NCBI RefSeq assembly: GCF_014201355.1
Contig: NZ_JACHEG010000002.1
Coordinates: 744,001-808,000, forward strand
Direction of reading: 5' to 3'
Length of the DNA stretch: 64,000 bases
Source of the DNA: Aliirhizobium wenxiniae
Lineage (GTDB): Bacteria > Pseudomonadota > Alphaproteobacteria > Rhizobiales > Rhizobiaceae
Part shown: positions 27,435 to 37,377 of the stretch, one piece after another
Layout: every line of letters starts with the position of its first letter
Numbering within the stretch: the first letter of the stretch is position 1
Notes under the pieces: model-generated
The model's database searches: none
Seen by the model: only the letters and a program-made list of their open reading frames with translations
Told to the model about the DNA's origin: nothing
Translations under genes and position numbers: made by a program

Positions 27435-27642
27435 TGCTGTTCATCGAGATGGCGGCGGATATCGGCCTTTTCGTGGAGGATACGAACGATTTCGACCTGG
27501 CCGTCATCGGCACTTACATAGAAAACATGCGAAGCCCCGCCTCGACAACCTCATCAACAGTGTCGAAGCGTCCGCTTTCCAGTTCACGCGAGACGAAGCT
27601 TGTGGCCTGATCGCTGACTGTGACTTGCACGGGCTTGTTCAT
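27431..27642 (-). pseudogene. parD/parE toxin-antitoxin remnant (antitoxin N-terminus joined to toxin C-terminus)
   Basis: An ATG at 27642 with GGAG six bases upstream starts MNKPVQVTVSDQATSFVSRE and continues LESGRFDTVDEVVEAGLRMF, which is the N-terminal DNA-binding half of a ParD antitoxin; it stops at 27514. Directly at that point, in another frame, the sequence reads FYVSADDGQVEIVRILHEKA and DIRRHLDEQQ to a stop at 27431, which is the C-terminal end of a ParE toxin. The rest of both genes is missing, so an internal deletion fused the two. The ParE stop overlaps the start of the DUF523 gene. Neither part should be functional as a toxin-antitoxin system; the antitoxin fragment may still bind DNA. 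Confidence 0.75.
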
Positions 27643-27697
27643 CGAAGGCTCCAGGACAATTCCACACGCAGTTTAACACGGAGCACGTCATGGAAAA

Positions 27698-27720
27698 AAG
27701 CCCCGGACAAACGGGGCTTT
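27698..27720 (-). terminator. Rho-independent terminator of glyS
   Basis: AAAGCCCCG and CGGGGCTTT form a nine-base-pair stem with a short loop, followed on the minus strand by TTTCC. It lies about 40 bases downstream of the glyS stop. Confidence 0.8.
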
Positions 27721-27760
27721 GCATAGCGAGAGGACGTGAGCCAGTGCGCGGAACCGCGCC

Positions 27761-29914
27761 TTACCCCGAAATTTTGGAGAAATCCGCAACCGTACCGGTC
27801 GCTTCGCGGATGGCCTTGAGCAAGGCCAGACGGTTGGCGCGGATGGCGGTGTCCTCGTCGTTGACCAGAACGTCCTCGAAGAACTTGTCGACCGGCGCGC
27901 GCAGCTTCGAGAGTGCGGCCATGGCCGACTGGAAGTCTTCCTTCCCGCTCGCTTCCGCAGCCTCGCTGGAAGCAGCCTTGATCGCGGTCCAGAGCGCCTT
28001 TTCGGCATCGAGCTTCAGGAGTTCTTCCGCGACGCCTTCGGCAACAACGGTGCCCTTCTTCTCTTCGGCGGCAAGCAGCTGGGTGGCACGCTTGGTGCCG
28101 GCCAGCAGGTTAAGGCCGTCATCCGATGAAATGAAGGAGGTCAACGCTTCGGCGCGGCGAGCGACGAGCAGAAGGTCGTCGGTCTCAGGCGTCAGCACGG
28201 CATCAATGATGTCGTGGCGCGCGCCCATATCGCGCAGATAAACCTTCAGGCGATCGTGGAAGAAGGAGAGAAGGTCGGCATCCTTCGTCGTCGCCAGCAG
28301 CGGCAGGCGAACATTCCGCTCCAGCAGAATGCGCACGACGCCCAGCGCCGCGCGGCGCAGCGCATAAGGGTCCTTCGAGCCGGTCGGCTTTTCGTCGATA
28401 GCCCAGAAGCCGACGAGCGTGTCGAGCTTGTCGGCAAGCGCCACGGTGATCGCAACCTTGTCCTTGGGCACGCGGTCGGACGGGCCCTGCGGCTTGTAGT
28501 GATCCTCGATGGCAATCGCGACGGATTCGTTTTCACCCTGCAGGCCGGCATAACGGCGGCCCATCAGGCCCTGCAATTCGGGGAATTCGCCGACAGCTTC
28601 GGTGCGCAGGTCCGCCTTGGCAAGCACTGCGGCGCGATCAACGAGGATCGGATCGGCACCGACGATCGGGGCCAGTTCCTTGGCAAGCGCGCGGATGCGG
28701 GTGACGCGTTCGCCCTGCGTGCCGAGCTTGGCATGGAAGGTGACGTTCAGCGCATCGAGCTTGGCCATGCGCTGGTCGAGCGGCTTCTTCAGGTCGAGAT
28801 TGAATTTCTTCGCCGAGTCCGCAAGCGTGCCGAGATCCGGCAGGTCGCCCTGGTCGCGGGTCCAGAAGTGCTTGGCGTCGGACAGGCGGGCACGCACGAC
28901 CTTGCCGTTGCCGTGAATGATTTCCTTGCCGCCGTCCTTGGCATCGATATTCGAGATCAGGATGAAATGGTTCGACAGGCCTTCCTCGGCACCCTGCGGC
29001 CGGGTGACGAAGCATTTCTGGTTGGTCTTGATCGTCAGGCGGATGATTTCGGCCGGGATTTCGAGATAATCTTTCTCGAACGTGCCCATCAATACATGCG
29101 GCCATTCGACGAGGCCGGAAACCTCTTCGAGCAGGCCCTCATCCTCGACCAGATCGAGACCGCTTGCGAATGCCAGATCACGGGCATCATGCAGGATCAT
29201 GTCCTTGCGGCGGTCGGCATCGAGCATGACCTTCGCCTTTTCGAGGCTTGCCACGTAGTCATCGAAACGGCGCACGGTGATGGCATCCGGCGCATGGAAA
29301 CGGTGACCATAGGTCACGTTGCCAGCGGTGATGCCGTCAATCTCGAAGGGGATGACCTTGGTCTCGTCGTGTTCGGACCCGAAGGTGCAAATGATCGACT
29401 GCAGCGGGCGTACCCAGCGGAGACTTTCAGAACCCTTGCCTTCGATGCCGCCATAGCTCGACCCCTTGGGCATGGAAGCGAAACCGGAGCGCATCGATTT
29501 CGGCCAGGGGAAGGAGCGGATGATGCCGGGCATCACGTCTGAAATGATCTCCTCGGCGGCGCGGCCGGCCTTGGAGACAATCGCGACGTAGAAATCGCCC
29601 TTCTTCGGATCAGTTGCCACCTGGGCTTCGGAAATATCGGCAAGGCCTGCCTTGCGCAGGAAGCCGGCGATCGCCTGTTCCGGCGCCTTGGTGGACGGGC
29701 CCTTGATCTCTTCGCGCAGATCGGCGGAGCGTGCGGTCAGGCCGCGAATGTCGAGCGTCAGCCGGCGCGGCGTCCAGTATTCGCGCGCACCCTCATAGGT
29801 CAGGCCTGCATCCACCAGCGCGTCGGTCACGAGCTTTTTCAGGTCACCCGCCGCCTTGCGCTGCATGCGGGCGGGAATTTCCTCGGAGCGAAGTTCTAGA
29901 AGCAGGTCGGGCAT
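27761..29914 (-). CDS. glyS: Glycine--tRNA ligase beta subunit
   Basis: The 717-residue protein begins [20 protein letters not shown], the standard GlyS start, and continues with [20 protein letters not shown] and the HD-like segment typical of the beta subunit, ending with an anticodon-binding DALR-like region. With GlyQ it forms the alpha2beta2 glycyl-tRNA synthetase of most bacteria. The start at 29914 has only a weak ribosome site; a longer frame upstream lacks similarity. glyQ is 2.7 kb upstream on the same strand, with lemA and a DUF2207 gene between them. Confidence 0.94.
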   Translation of the reverse strand: MPDLLLELRSEEIPARMQRKAAGDLKKLVTDALVDAGLTYEGAREYWTPRRLTLDIRGLTARSADLREEIKGPSTKAPEQAIAGFLRKAGLADISEAQVATDPKKGDFYVAIVSKAGRAAEEIISDVMPGIIRSFPWPKSMRSGFASMPKGSSYGGIEGKGSESLRWVRPLQSIICTFGSEHDETKVIPFEIDGITAGNVTYGHRFHAPDAITVRRFDDYVASLEKAKVMLDADRRKDMILHDARDLAFASGLDLVEDEGLLEEVSGLVEWPHVLMGTFEKDYLEIPAEIIRLTIKTNQKCFVTRPQGAEEGLSNHFILISNIDAKDGGKEIIHGNGKVVRARLSDAKHFWTRDQGDLPDLGTLADSAKKFNLDLKKPLDQRMAKLDALNVTFHAKLGTQGERVTRIRALAKELAPIVGADPILVDRAAVLAKADLRTEAVGEFPELQGLMGRRYAGLQGENESVAIAIEDHYKPQGPSDRVPKDKVAITVALADKLDTLVGFWAIDEKPTGSKDPYALRRAALGVVRILLERNVRLPLLATTKDADLLSFFHDRLKVYLRDMGARHDIIDAVLTPETDDLLLVARRAEALTSFISSDDGLNLLAGTKRATQLLAAEEKKGTVVAEGVAEELLKLDAEKALWTAIKAASSEAAEASGKEDFQSAMAALSKLRAPVDKFFEDVLVNDEDTAIRANRLALLKAIREATGTVADFSKISG

Positions 29915-30006
29915 GGGGCTCAAGTCTTTGCGCTGAAAATAATTGTGTGGCGGGCTTAGCAAGCCCGTCCGCAAAAGTCATCAGTTCTCATCGGGAAAGT
30001 GGAGGC

Positions 30007-31956
30007 CTACCAGCCTCCGCCGCCACCGCCACCGCCACCGCCGCCAGAAAAACCACCTCCCCCGCCACCGCCGGACGAAAAGCCGCCGCCGGAGAAACCG
30101 GAGGAGCCAGAAGAAACCGGCGCGGGAATGGTCGAGGCGATGGTGGAGGCCATGGACGAGGAAAAGCCACCAATGCTTTCGCCAAAATTGCTGCCCGAAT
30201 GGCCGTGGTACCAACCGGGATCATAAGCGAGTGCGGCAGCGCCCGTTGTCGCAGTGGCAAGCCATGCCTGGAAGGCCTGGTTCCAGGGCTTCTCAACACC
30301 GAGCGCCACCGCATAGGGCAGAAGTTTTTCGAAATGCTGCGGCGACATGGCCGGCGCGCCGGCCATGTTCATCCGATCCTTTTCGGCGACCGTCAGATAG
30401 AGGCGCAGGCCCTCGATATGCTGCATCAGCTTGGCACCAAGCGGTGTCGGCGCGCCCATCAGGAAAAAGAAGATCACGTTGGTCACAACGATGCCGGCGA
30501 CGGCGACGAGGATGGGCCAGTGATCATTGGCCGTCAGCTCCTCGACAAGCGCGGTCATGATGGCAGAGAAGATCAACAGGAGCACGAAACCCATGAACCC
30601 GCCGATGATGACTGCGCCGATCTTGTTGCGCAGCGTCGCACCGCGCCGAAAGCTCAGTCCCAGCCGCGCCGAAAGAATGCTCATGAACACTGACACGAAC
30701 ACGACAGCAACGAGAAAACCGGTGACGTCCGTCTCTATCTCACCAAGGATCATCACGGTGACGAGAAGCGCGAGGCTGAACACGATGCCGCCGATCGTGT
30801 AGAGGATATTGGAGCGATAATATCTGCCGCGATGTTCGCTCTCGATCGCCTGGCGGAACTTGCGACCCGCTTCCTGCACCTTCTCGCCATTCGACGAGCT
30901 GATCGTCAGCGTGTTGCCCGCCTTGCCGACCGCACCGAGAAGCGCCGACTGGCCGGCCGGAAGATCCTTCGGCAACGGCTTGTCTGTTCGCTTGATGGTA
31001 ATCGTACTGCCGATCTCGGTCAGGACAGCATATCCCTTTACCGCAAGATCGAGAATGCTGGCGGAAAACGCCGGCCAGCCGGCGCCGTTAAACCCCTTGT
31101 TGTCGATGTAATTGACGAGGGCGGGCGAAAGCCCGTCCGGCGCATCCCAACGCGGCACGATCGTGCCTCCATCCGGATCCCGCCCGACACGCATCCAGAA
31201 GACGACGTAGTAGAGGACAATCAGGACAAGTCCCGCGACCGCGATGATATCGGCCTTGTAGTCACGCAGCCACCAGGTGCGCAGCTGCTCCGCGGAGGGT
31301 GGGGCGATGATACCCTTCGGCACGGCGGCGACAACTGTGAGGCCTTCTCGGCTGCCGAGCCACTGCGTTGTGGCGAAGGTCGCCTCGTTGCCGTTGATCG
31401 CAGATGTGGCATTGGTGGCGCGAGATCCAAACGGCCCGGTATAGGCTGCCACCCTGTCGACGCGACCTTCCGGAAAGACAATGCGCGCCGAGACCTTGCC
31501 GATGGGGAACTGCCATTCGGTGCCGGTGACGTTCCAGTAAACCTCGTCATGATCGGCAAAATACCGGATCATCCGGTCGGTTCTGTAGGTCAGGACATAG
31601 GTGTGCAGGCCGCGCGACAGAAGCGTATCTGCATTCCCGAAATAGATGCGGATACCACGATCGATCGTCTCGGTGCGATAGGGCTCCGGGTGACCGTCTC
31701 GCGTGACGGAAAGGACATCGAACCCGACGCGGATGAGGCGGCCGTCGCCATCCAGCATGGTCAGGGGGAAATCGCGAAATATGCCGCGACGGATAAACAA
31801 TCCTTCGGCATTGACTGTAATCGTCTCGCTGACCGTCAGATCGCCATTGCGAGCGACCTCAACCTTGGAGCGGTAGTCGGTGATCCGTTCATCTGCCACG
31901 GCAGGCAGAACGAAGGTGGCAAGCAAGGCAAGAGCAACGAGAAGGCGCCGAAACAT
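30007..31956 (-). CDS. DUF2207 domain membrane protein with glycine-rich tail
   Basis: The 649-residue protein has a signal peptide, a large extracytoplasmic DUF2207 domain (about 25-230), a membrane helix near 235-255, further helices around 390-470, and a C-terminus almost entirely of glycine with serine and phenylalanine, ending in tryptophan. DUF2207 proteins commonly neighbour LemA, as here, 14 bases downstream of it, and the two probably act together at the inner membrane; no function is established. The glycine tail is typical of the family (often annotated with a TPM-like feel) and gives the opposite strand a long proline frame that is not a gene. Confidence 0.85.
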   Translation of the reverse strand: MFRRLLVALALLATFVLPAVADERITDYRSKVEVARNGDLTVSETITVNAEGLFIRRGIFRDFPLTMLDGDGRLIRVGFDVLSVTRDGHPEPYRTETIDRGIRIYFGNADTLLSRGLHTYVLTYRTDRMIRYFADHDEVYWNVTGTEWQFPIGKVSARIVFPEGRVDRVAAYTGPFGSRATNATSAINGNEATFATTQWLGSREGLTVVAAVPKGIIAPPSAEQLRTWWLRDYKADIIAVAGLVLIVLYYVVFWMRVGRDPDGGTIVPRWDAPDGLSPALVNYIDNKGFNGAGWPAFSASILDLAVKGYAVLTEIGSTITIKRTDKPLPKDLPAGQSALLGAVGKAGNTLTISSSNGEKVQEAGRKFRQAIESEHRGRYYRSNILYTIGGIVFSLALLVTVMILGEIETDVTGFLVAVVFVSVFMSILSARLGLSFRRGATLRNKIGAVIIGGFMGFVLLLIFSAIMTALVEELTANDHWPILVAVAGIVVTNVIFFFLMGAPTPLGAKLMQHIEGLRLYLTVAEKDRMNMAGAPAMSPQHFEKLLPYAVALGVEKPWNQAFQAWLATATTGAAALAYDPGWYHGHSGSNFGESIGGFSSSMASTIASTIPAPVSSGSSGFSGGGFSSGGGGGGGFSGGGGGGGGGGGW

Positions 31957-31970
31957 CCGCGGCCTCCGGC

Positions 31971-32522
31971 TCAGAATTTCACGGTAGGTACAGCCCGATC
32001 GGCCTCGTTCTCGATCTCGAAATATTCGCGCTTGGAAAAGCCGAAGGGGCCAGCGACGAGATTGGCCGGAAAGCTCTCGACCTTGATGTTCAGGTCGCGG
32101 GCCGAGCCATTGTAATAACGCCGCGCCATCTGGATCTCGCTTTCGATCGTCTCCAGCGAGGTCTGCAACTCGGCAAAATTCTGGTTAGCCTTAAGGTCCG
32201 GATAGGCTTCAGCGAGCGCGAAGAGTTTTCCGAGTGCCTGTGAGAGCAGGCCTTCCGCCTGTGCACGGCCGGCAACATCACCTGTCGGCACCGCCTGCGC
32301 TTGGTTGCGCAGCTTCACTACCTCTTCGAGCGTGCCCTTCTCGTGGGCCGCATAGCCCTTCACGGTCTCGATCAGGTTGGGGATGAGATCGGCGCGGCGC
32401 TTCAGTTGCACATCGATGCCGGACCAAGCCTCTTCCGCCATCTGCCGAGCGCGAACGAGGCCGTTATAGATGACGATCACATAAAGAGCGACAAGTGCGA
32501 TAAGGCCAAGTGCGATGTACAT
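31971..32522 (-). CDS. LemA family protein
   Basis: The 183-residue protein has one N-terminal membrane helix (YIALGLIALVALYVIVIYNGLV) followed by a long helical coiled domain with RRADLIPNLIETVKGYAAHE and NVKVESFPANLVAGPFGF-type ending typical of LemA. The protein is held at the inner membrane with the helical part outside. It is cotranscribed with the DUF2207 gene. Its ribosome site lies inside a hairpin that ends next to the start codon, so translation may be controlled. Confidence 0.9.
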   Translation of the reverse strand: MYIALGLIALVALYVIVIYNGLVRARQMAEEAWSGIDVQLKRRADLIPNLIETVKGYAAHEKGTLEEVVKLRNQAQAVPTGDVAGRAQAEGLLSQALGKLFALAEAYPDLKANQNFAELQTSLETIESEIQMARRYYNGSARDLNIKVESFPANLVAGPFGFSKREYFEIENEADRAVPTVKF

Positions 32523-32527
32523 AAAAA

Positions 32528-32555
32528 TCCCCCGAGGTACCTAAACCGCGGGGGA
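32528..32555 (-). promoter_or_regulatory. Hairpin sequestering the lemA ribosome-binding site, with T-run
   Basis: On the minus strand TCCCCCG pairs with CGGGGGA across a 14-base loop; the second arm contains the lemA Shine-Dalgarno sequence, and TTTTT separates it from the ATG at 32522. The same structure has the form of a terminator for the glyQ transcript. Whether it terminates, blocks lemA translation, or both, is inference. Confidence 0.6.
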
Positions 32556-32605
32556 GACTATGTCGCTAACGCCGGATTGTCACCGGAAATTGATAATCGG
32601 CAGGT

Positions 32606-33568
32606 TCAGGCGGCCTTTTCGCCGAAATTCGCGCCGCCTGCATCGGTCAGCAAGAAGGCTTCGCCGCAGGCTTTTGCCAGCGTGCGGACGCGCAGGATGT
32701 AGCTCTGGCGTTCAGTCACCGAGATCACGCCGCGGGCATCGAGCAGGTTGAAGACGTGGGATGCCTTGATGCATTGGTCGTAAGCCGGGAAGACGCATTT
32801 GTGCAGCATCTGGTTGGCGTTGTCGCCCGGTGCACCGGCAGCGAGAAGGGCCAGGCATTCCTTTTCTGCATCGATGAAATGGCGATGCAGCATTTCGGTA
32901 TTGGCGTATTCGAAGTTATGGCGCGAATATTCCTGCTCTGCCTGCAGGAAGACATCGCCATAGGAGATCTTCTCTTCGCCTTCGCGGCCGTTGAAATTCA
33001 GGTCATAGACGTTGTCGACGCCCTGGACATACATGGCGAGGCGTTCGAGACCGTAGGTCAGTTCACCTGCAACAGGGGAGCATTCGATGCCGCAGACCTG
33101 CTGGAAGTAAGTGAACTGCGAGACTTCCATGCCGTCGCACCAGCATTCCCAGCCAAGACCCCAGGCGCCGAGCGTCGGGCTTTCCCAGTCGTCCTCGACG
33201 AAACGCACGTCATGCAGAAGCGGATCGAGACCGATCGCCTTCAGCGAGCCGAGGTAAAGCTCCTGCAGGTTGGAGGGGTTAGGCTTCAGAATAACCTGAT
33301 ACTGGTAATAGTGCTGCAGACGGTTTGGGTTTTCACCGTAACGGCCGTCGGATGGACGACGCGAAGGCTGAACGTATGCGGCCTTCCAAGGCTTGGGACC
33401 AAGCGCACGCAAAGTGGTTGCCGGATGGAAGGTGCCGGCACCGACTTCCATGTCGTAAGGCTGCAGCACGGCGCAGCCCTTGTCCGCCCAGTAGTTATGG
33501 AGCGTCAGGATGAGCGCCTGAAAAGAGCGCTTGGGGTCCATGTGTTCGGGCAGATCGGTCATGGGCAT
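32606..33568 (-). CDS. glyQ: Glycine--tRNA ligase alpha subunit
   Basis: The 320-residue protein has the typical GlyQ features: [37 protein letters not shown] and [20 protein letters not shown]. This class II core performs glycine activation and, with GlyS, charges tRNA-Gly. Two close in-frame starts exist, at 33568 and 33562, and no strong ribosome site separates them. A hairpin with T-run lies between its stop and lemA, so glyQ may be largely uncoupled from the following genes. Confidence 0.94.
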   Translation of the reverse strand: MPMTDLPEHMDPKRSFQALILTLHNYWADKGCAVLQPYDMEVGAGTFHPATTLRALGPKPWKAAYVQPSRRPSDGRYGENPNRLQHYYQYQVILKPNPSNLQELYLGSLKAIGLDPLLHDVRFVEDDWESPTLGAWGLGWECWCDGMEVSQFTYFQQVCGIECSPVAGELTYGLERLAMYVQGVDNVYDLNFNGREGEEKISYGDVFLQAEQEYSRHNFEYANTEMLHRHFIDAEKECLALLAAGAPGDNANQMLHKCVFPAYDQCIKASHVFNLLDARGVISVTERQSYILRVRTLAKACGEAFLLTDAGGANFGEKAA

Positions 33569-33644
33569 ATCGGCATCGTTTGATTGAGGATGCGGACGAG
33601 TGCCACGCGAGGCGGCGGGGGTCAAGCGTGAAGGCACGAGTGCC

Positions 33645-33836
33645 TTATTCTTCTTCCTTCTTCACCCGATACTCGCCCGTTACCGGATCCTTCTCCAGCG
33701 TACCGACAGCACCGGTCTGGCGTTCTTTTTCCTGCTGCTTGCGGCGTGCGGTCAGTCTTTCCGCGTCCTTGATGAAACGCTTGTAGAGCATCCACCCGCC
33801 GACGATCAGCACGGCCATGAATATAAGCTGGGCCAT
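33645..33836 (-). CDS. Small membrane protein (63 aa)
   Basis: The product has one N-terminal membrane helix ([19 protein letters not shown]) and a charged cytoplasmic tail with [14 protein letters not shown] at its end. The short conserved-looking tail and its place between the SppA-like protease and glyQ on the same strand argue for a real gene. I do not recognise a family; similar single-helix proteins are common in rhizobia. Confidence 0.65.
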   Translation of the reverse strand: MAQLIFMAVLIVGGWMLYKRFIKDAERLTARRKQQEKERQTGAVGTLEKDPVTGEYRVKKEEE

Positions 33837-33893
33837 TTCCCCTCGAAGTCCTTATAAAAAGCGCCTCGCCCTTGAGGCGAAGCGCATCAGGCA

Positions 33894-34760
33894 TCAGAGC
33901 CCGTATCGGCTCCACAATGCCCTTTCTTCGATACTGGCGGCAAGTCCCGCCCCCGCTTGCGCGGCGATTTCACCAAAGGCCGGTGTCGATACATCCACGC
34001 CTGGCAGCCGCTTGCCGAACAGGGTGCGGGCGCTGCCGATCAGTTCGAGGCGGACATCCTTGCCGAAGCGGCGTTTCAAGACTTCGCGCATATCGCCAAG
34101 CCCGTCGATCAGGCCGAGCTCCAGACCTCTCGAACCGGTCCAGAACAGGCCGGAGAAAATCTCCCCGTCATCGGACAGACGCTCGCCGCGGCGCATCTTC
34201 ACCATGTCGATAAAGACCTTGTGGATCTCGACCTGCAGCGTCTTCAGATATTCGATATCGCTATCCTTTTCCGGCTGGAACGGATCGAGGATGACCTTGT
34301 TTTCACCGGCGGTATAGACGCGACGCTCGATGCCGATCTTCTTCAGCATTTCAGGGAAACCGAAGCCGCCCGAAACGACACCGATCGAACCGACGATCGA
34401 GGTCGGGTCGGCAAAGATCTCGTCACCCGCCAGCGCGATCATGTAGCCGCCTGAGGCCGCGACATCCTCGACGAAGATCAACACCTTCTTCTGCTTTTCT
34501 TCGGCAAGCGCCCGGATGCGCTGGAAGATCAGCCGCGATTGCACGGGCGAGCCGCCCGGGGAGTTCACCGAGATGGCAACAACCGGCGTCTCCTTGTTGG
34601 CGAATGCCTTTTCCAGCATCGGGGCTGCCGTCGCCAGGCTCAATGTCGGCTTGAACTGGCTTCCGCCCGTCATGATCGCCCCATGCAGGCGAACGACAGG
34701 TATCGCCAATCCCTTCTTGCGAAAACGCTTCGGGAGCAGACGATTGAACAAGCCAGCCAT
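33894..34760 (-). CDS. S49 family serine protease (SppA/SohB-like)
   Basis: This 288-residue protein matches the signal peptide peptidase A family: NSPGG at 67-71, the catalytic serine S103 in VAASGGYMIA and the lysine K155 in AGENKVILDPF. S49 proteases cut leftover signal peptides or small membrane proteins at the inner membrane. There is no clear membrane anchor at the N-terminus, only a short hydrophobic stretch (LAIPVVRLHGAIM), so the protein may be membrane-associated through oligomerisation, or the catalytic part could be cytoplasmic. The neighbouring 63-residue membrane protein could be a partner. Confidence 0.86.
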   Translation of the reverse strand: MAGLFNRLLPKRFRKKGLAIPVVRLHGAIMTGGSQFKPTLSLATAAPMLEKAFANKETPVVAISVNSPGGSPVQSRLIFQRIRALAEEKQKKVLIFVEDVAASGGYMIALAGDEIFADPTSIVGSIGVVSGGFGFPEMLKKIGIERRVYTAGENKVILDPFQPEKDSDIEYLKTLQVEIHKVFIDMVKMRRGERLSDDGEIFSGLFWTGSRGLELGLIDGLGDMREVLKRRFGKDVRLELIGSARTLFGKRLPGVDVSTPAFGEIAAQAGAGLAASIEERALWSRYGL

Positions 34761-34851
34761 TTAAGATCCTTCCAGAATATCGGTTCAGCAATGCATGTAG
34801 GCATTGGAACGACAAGTGCAATCGCTGTGTTCCAACCAAGGTTTACGGCTT

Positions 34852-34870
34852 ATTGCGAATGACTTGCAAT
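34852..34870. promoter_or_regulatory. Mur/Fur-type operator upstream of mntH
   Basis: ATTGCGAATGACTTGCAAT is a 19-base imperfect palindrome with seven of nine pairs matching, 48 bases before the mntH start. Its form is like the Mur (manganese-responsive Fur homologue) boxes known before mntH and sit genes in rhizobia and Brucella. The regulator itself is not in the window. Confidence 0.6.
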
Positions 34871-34917
34871 TTCATTCCAAACAAGCAAGATGCCGGCATT
34901 GCCTATCCGAGGATCAC

Positions 34918-36258
34918 ATGGATTTCTCCCGCATAAAGACCGAGAGTGGCTGGCGGCAAGATGCCCGCGAGGCGTCGCTGTCGGATGTCTATCAATCAGT
35001 CAAGGTCACCCGCCACGGTTCGAAGCTCAGGCGCATTCTAGCCTTTGCCGGGCCGGGGTACCTTGTAGCAGTCGGCTATATGGATCCCGGCAACTGGGCG
35101 ACCTCGCTCGCCGGCGGGTCGAAATTCGGTTACGCGCTACTTTCGGTCGCACTGCTTTCAAACCTGATGGCGATCGTGCTGCAATCGCTCTGCGCCCGGC
35201 TGGCGATCGCCTCGGGCCGCGATCTGGCGCAGGCCTGCCGTGATGCCTTTCCGCGGTCGGTTTCGGTCGTTCTCTGGGCATTGGCGGAGATCGCCATCAT
35301 CGCTACAGATATTGCCGAGGTGATCGGCACGGCGATCGGGCTCAACCTGATTTTCGGCATCTCGCTGGAAGTCGGCGTTCTCGTCACTTCGCTCGACGTA
35401 TTTCTGATCCTCTATCTGCAGCGGCTCGGTTTCCGCTGGGTCGAGGCCTTCATCATCACGCTTCTCGGGGTCATCGCCGTCTGTTTCGGCGTGCAGATCT
35501 TCTTTGCCGATCCGGTCTGGTCGGAGGTCGCCTTCGGCTTCGTGCCGACGACGGAAATCGTCAAGAACCCGGAAATGCTCTATCTGGCGCTCGGCATTTT
35601 AGGCGCGACCGTGATGCCGCATAATCTTTACCTTCATTCCGGCATCGTGCAGACGCGCGATTTCGGCAAGACGGTGCCGGAAAAGCGTGAAGCCCTGAAA
35701 TTTGCAACGATCGATTCCACCGTTGCGCTTACCTTCGCGCTGATGATCAATGCTGCAATTCTCATTCTTGCGGCCGCGGCCTTCAATGCCAACGGGCACA
35801 CCAATGTGGTCGAACTCGGCCAGGCGAATGCGCTTCTGTCGCCCATCCTCGGGCTGGCTCTGGCACCGGTTTTCTTCGGCATCGCCCTGCTCTGCTGCGG
35901 CCTCAACTCGACCGTGACGGCAACGCTTGCCGGGCAGATCGTCATGGAAGGTTTTCTGCATATCAAGCTGAAACCGTGGGTCAGGCGCGTGGTCACCCGG
36001 GCGATCGCGATCGTGCCGGCCGGCATCGTCACCATCTGGTATGGCGACGCGGGAACATCCGAGCTTCTGATCCTCACACAAGTCGTGCTCAGCCTGCAGC
36101 TTTCCTTCGCCGTGTTTCCGCTGGTCATGTTCACGACCAGCAAGGCGAAGATGGGCGCACTCGTCGCGCCACGCTGGCTGGCGGCGCTTGCCTATCTGAT
36201 TGCGCTCGCCATTGCCGCGCTCAATGTCAAACTGCTGATCGACGTGGTGAGCGGCTGA
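34918..36258 (+). CDS. mntH: NRAMP family manganese/divalent metal transporter
   Basis: The 446-residue protein has about eleven membrane helices with the NRAMP metal-site motifs MDPGNWATS (DPGN at 56-59) in helix 1 and MPHNLYLHS in helix 6. It brings Mn2+ (and possibly Fe2+) in with protons. GAGG precedes the ATG at 34918; a longer frame upstream would overlap the operator and has no similarity. Its last 32 bases overlap the 3' end of the convergent methyltransferase gene. Confidence 0.92.
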   Translation: MDFSRIKTESGWRQDAREASLSDVYQSVKVTRHGSKLRRILAFAGPGYLVAVGYMDPGNWATSLAGGSKFGYALLSVALLSNLMAIVLQSLCARLAIASGRDLAQACRDAFPRSVSVVLWALAEIAIIATDIAEVIGTAIGLNLIFGISLEVGVLVTSLDVFLILYLQRLGFRWVEAFIITLLGVIAVCFGVQIFFADPVWSEVAFGFVPTTEIVKNPEMLYLALGILGATVMPHNLYLHSGIVQTRDFGKTVPEKREALKFATIDSTVALTFALMINAAILILAAAAFNANGHTNVVELGQANALLSPILGLALAPVFFGIALLCCGLNSTVTATLAGQIVMEGFLHIKLKPWVRRVVTRAIAIVPAGIVTIWYGDAGTSELLILTQVVLSLQLSFAVFPLVMFTTSKAKMGALVAPRWLAALAYLIALAIAALNVKLLIDVVSG

Positions 36259-37063
36259 CAACGCGACGCACATAGGCCGAGCGGCCATTGTTCAGGTCGT
36301 CGACATCGGCGTTGAACGAATGGCCGTCTGGACCATGCACGACAAGCGGGGCGCGGAATATCAGCCTTGCCTTTGATCCCTTGATCGCCGTCACGAGAAT
36401 GCGGGTCGCGTCTTCGCCGGGTCGCGGATGGACGGGGGTGATTTCCACGCCGCCGAAACGTTTTCCGCAGGCGGAAAGAATATCGGCAATCGATTCAGGC
36501 CGTGCGATCAGCGACAGCTGCCCGCCGGGCTTCATGATTGCGCCTGCCGTCTTCAGCCAGGCTTCGAACAGGCCGTCCGTCAGCGCATGGGCTTCCGCCT
36601 TGAGGTTGTCGGGCGTCTTCCTATCCCCGGCGTGGTTGAAGGGCGGGTTCATGATGACGTGATCGTGAACCTCGTCCTCAAGACCTGCCGCGACCCGCGC
36701 CTTGCCCGTCAATGTCACGTCCGCTTCGACCACGCTCACGCGGTCCGCGAGGAAGGTGTTTTCGGGTAGTCCAATGCTCCGTCTGGCGTAATCGGCCATG
36801 ACCGGGAACTTCTCGATCAAAAGAACACGAGCCTCGCCAAGCCGCGAGGCGACCGCAAGGCCGGCCGCCCCTGCCCCGGAGCCCAGATCGGCAACGCTTG
36901 AAGGCCCTTCGCTCGCCACCAGCGAGGCAAGCAGCATGGCATCTATGCCCGAGCGATGCCCTTCATTCCTGGGCTGTACGACATGAAAGCGCCCCCGATG
37001 GAAAGCGTCGATGGTGAACTCATGTCCCCGCGGATCGGGCTTGGTCAGGTCGGGTGCATTCAT
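36227..37063 (-). CDS. SAM methyltransferase of the TrmN6 (YfiC)/HemK-like type
   Basis: The 278-residue protein has a SAM motif DLGSGAG (59-65) and NPPF (139-142), the signature of N6-adenine or glutamine methyltransferases. Overall it resembles TrmN6/YfiC, which methylates A37 of tRNA1(Val), though rhizobial members are a separate branch. The C-terminal 15 residues are arginine/serine-rich and overlap mntH on the other strand. The start overlaps the stop of the DUF2007 gene (ATGA), so the two form an operon. Confidence 0.8.
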   Translation of the reverse strand: MNAPDLTKPDPRGHEFTIDAFHRGRFHVVQPRNEGHRSGIDAMLLASLVASEGPSSVADLGSGAGAAGLAVASRLGEARVLLIEKFPVMADYARRSIGLPENTFLADRVSVVEADVTLTGKARVAAGLEDEVHDHVIMNPPFNHAGDRKTPDNLKAEAHALTDGLFEAWLKTAGAIMKPGGQLSLIARPESIADILSACGKRFGGVEITPVHPRPGEDATRILVTAIKGSKARLIFRAPLVVHGPDGHSFNADVDDLNNGRSAYVRRVVSRSPRRSAV

Positions 37064-37281
37064 GGCCGCAATTCGGCCTCCAGGCCGGCATCGCGCAGGA
37101 TGGTGCGGGCTTCTTCAGCGCGCCCATCTTCCACCAACAGACGGCGTTGCAAAAGGCCAAGCGAACCTTCCAGCACGCTCATGGACTGGTCGGCGACAAG
37201 GCAATGGATACCGGCATCCTTCATCAGGCTTTCCGCAAGTGACAGTGTGACGACATCATTGGTGCGGATAAGCTCGATCAT
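37060..37281 (-). CDS. DUF2007 domain protein (73 aa)
   Basis: The sequence MIELIRTNDVVTLSLAESLM followed by KDAGIHCLVADQSMSVLEGS and an [13 protein letters not shown] end matches the small DUF2007 family of putative signal-transduction proteins with a ferredoxin-like PII-related fold. Function is unknown. It overlaps the methyltransferase gene by four bases and lies divergent from the polyprenyl synthase gene. Confidence 0.82.
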   Translation of the reverse strand: MIELIRTNDVVTLSLAESLMKDAGIHCLVADQSMSVLEGSLGLLQRRLLVEDGRAEEARTILRDAGLEAELRP

Positions 37282-37377
37282 CAGGCACCCTTTCGTGAAA
37301 AGCCCTTTATGTTTTTGCCCTACCGCCCTATGACGACTTACTAGTCTCGTCTCATACATTTCCAGGGAGGCCTGAAC

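Noticed and set aside
29999..30226. Proline-run frame on the plus strand
   Set aside because: It is the complement of the glycine-rich tail of the DUF2207 protein.
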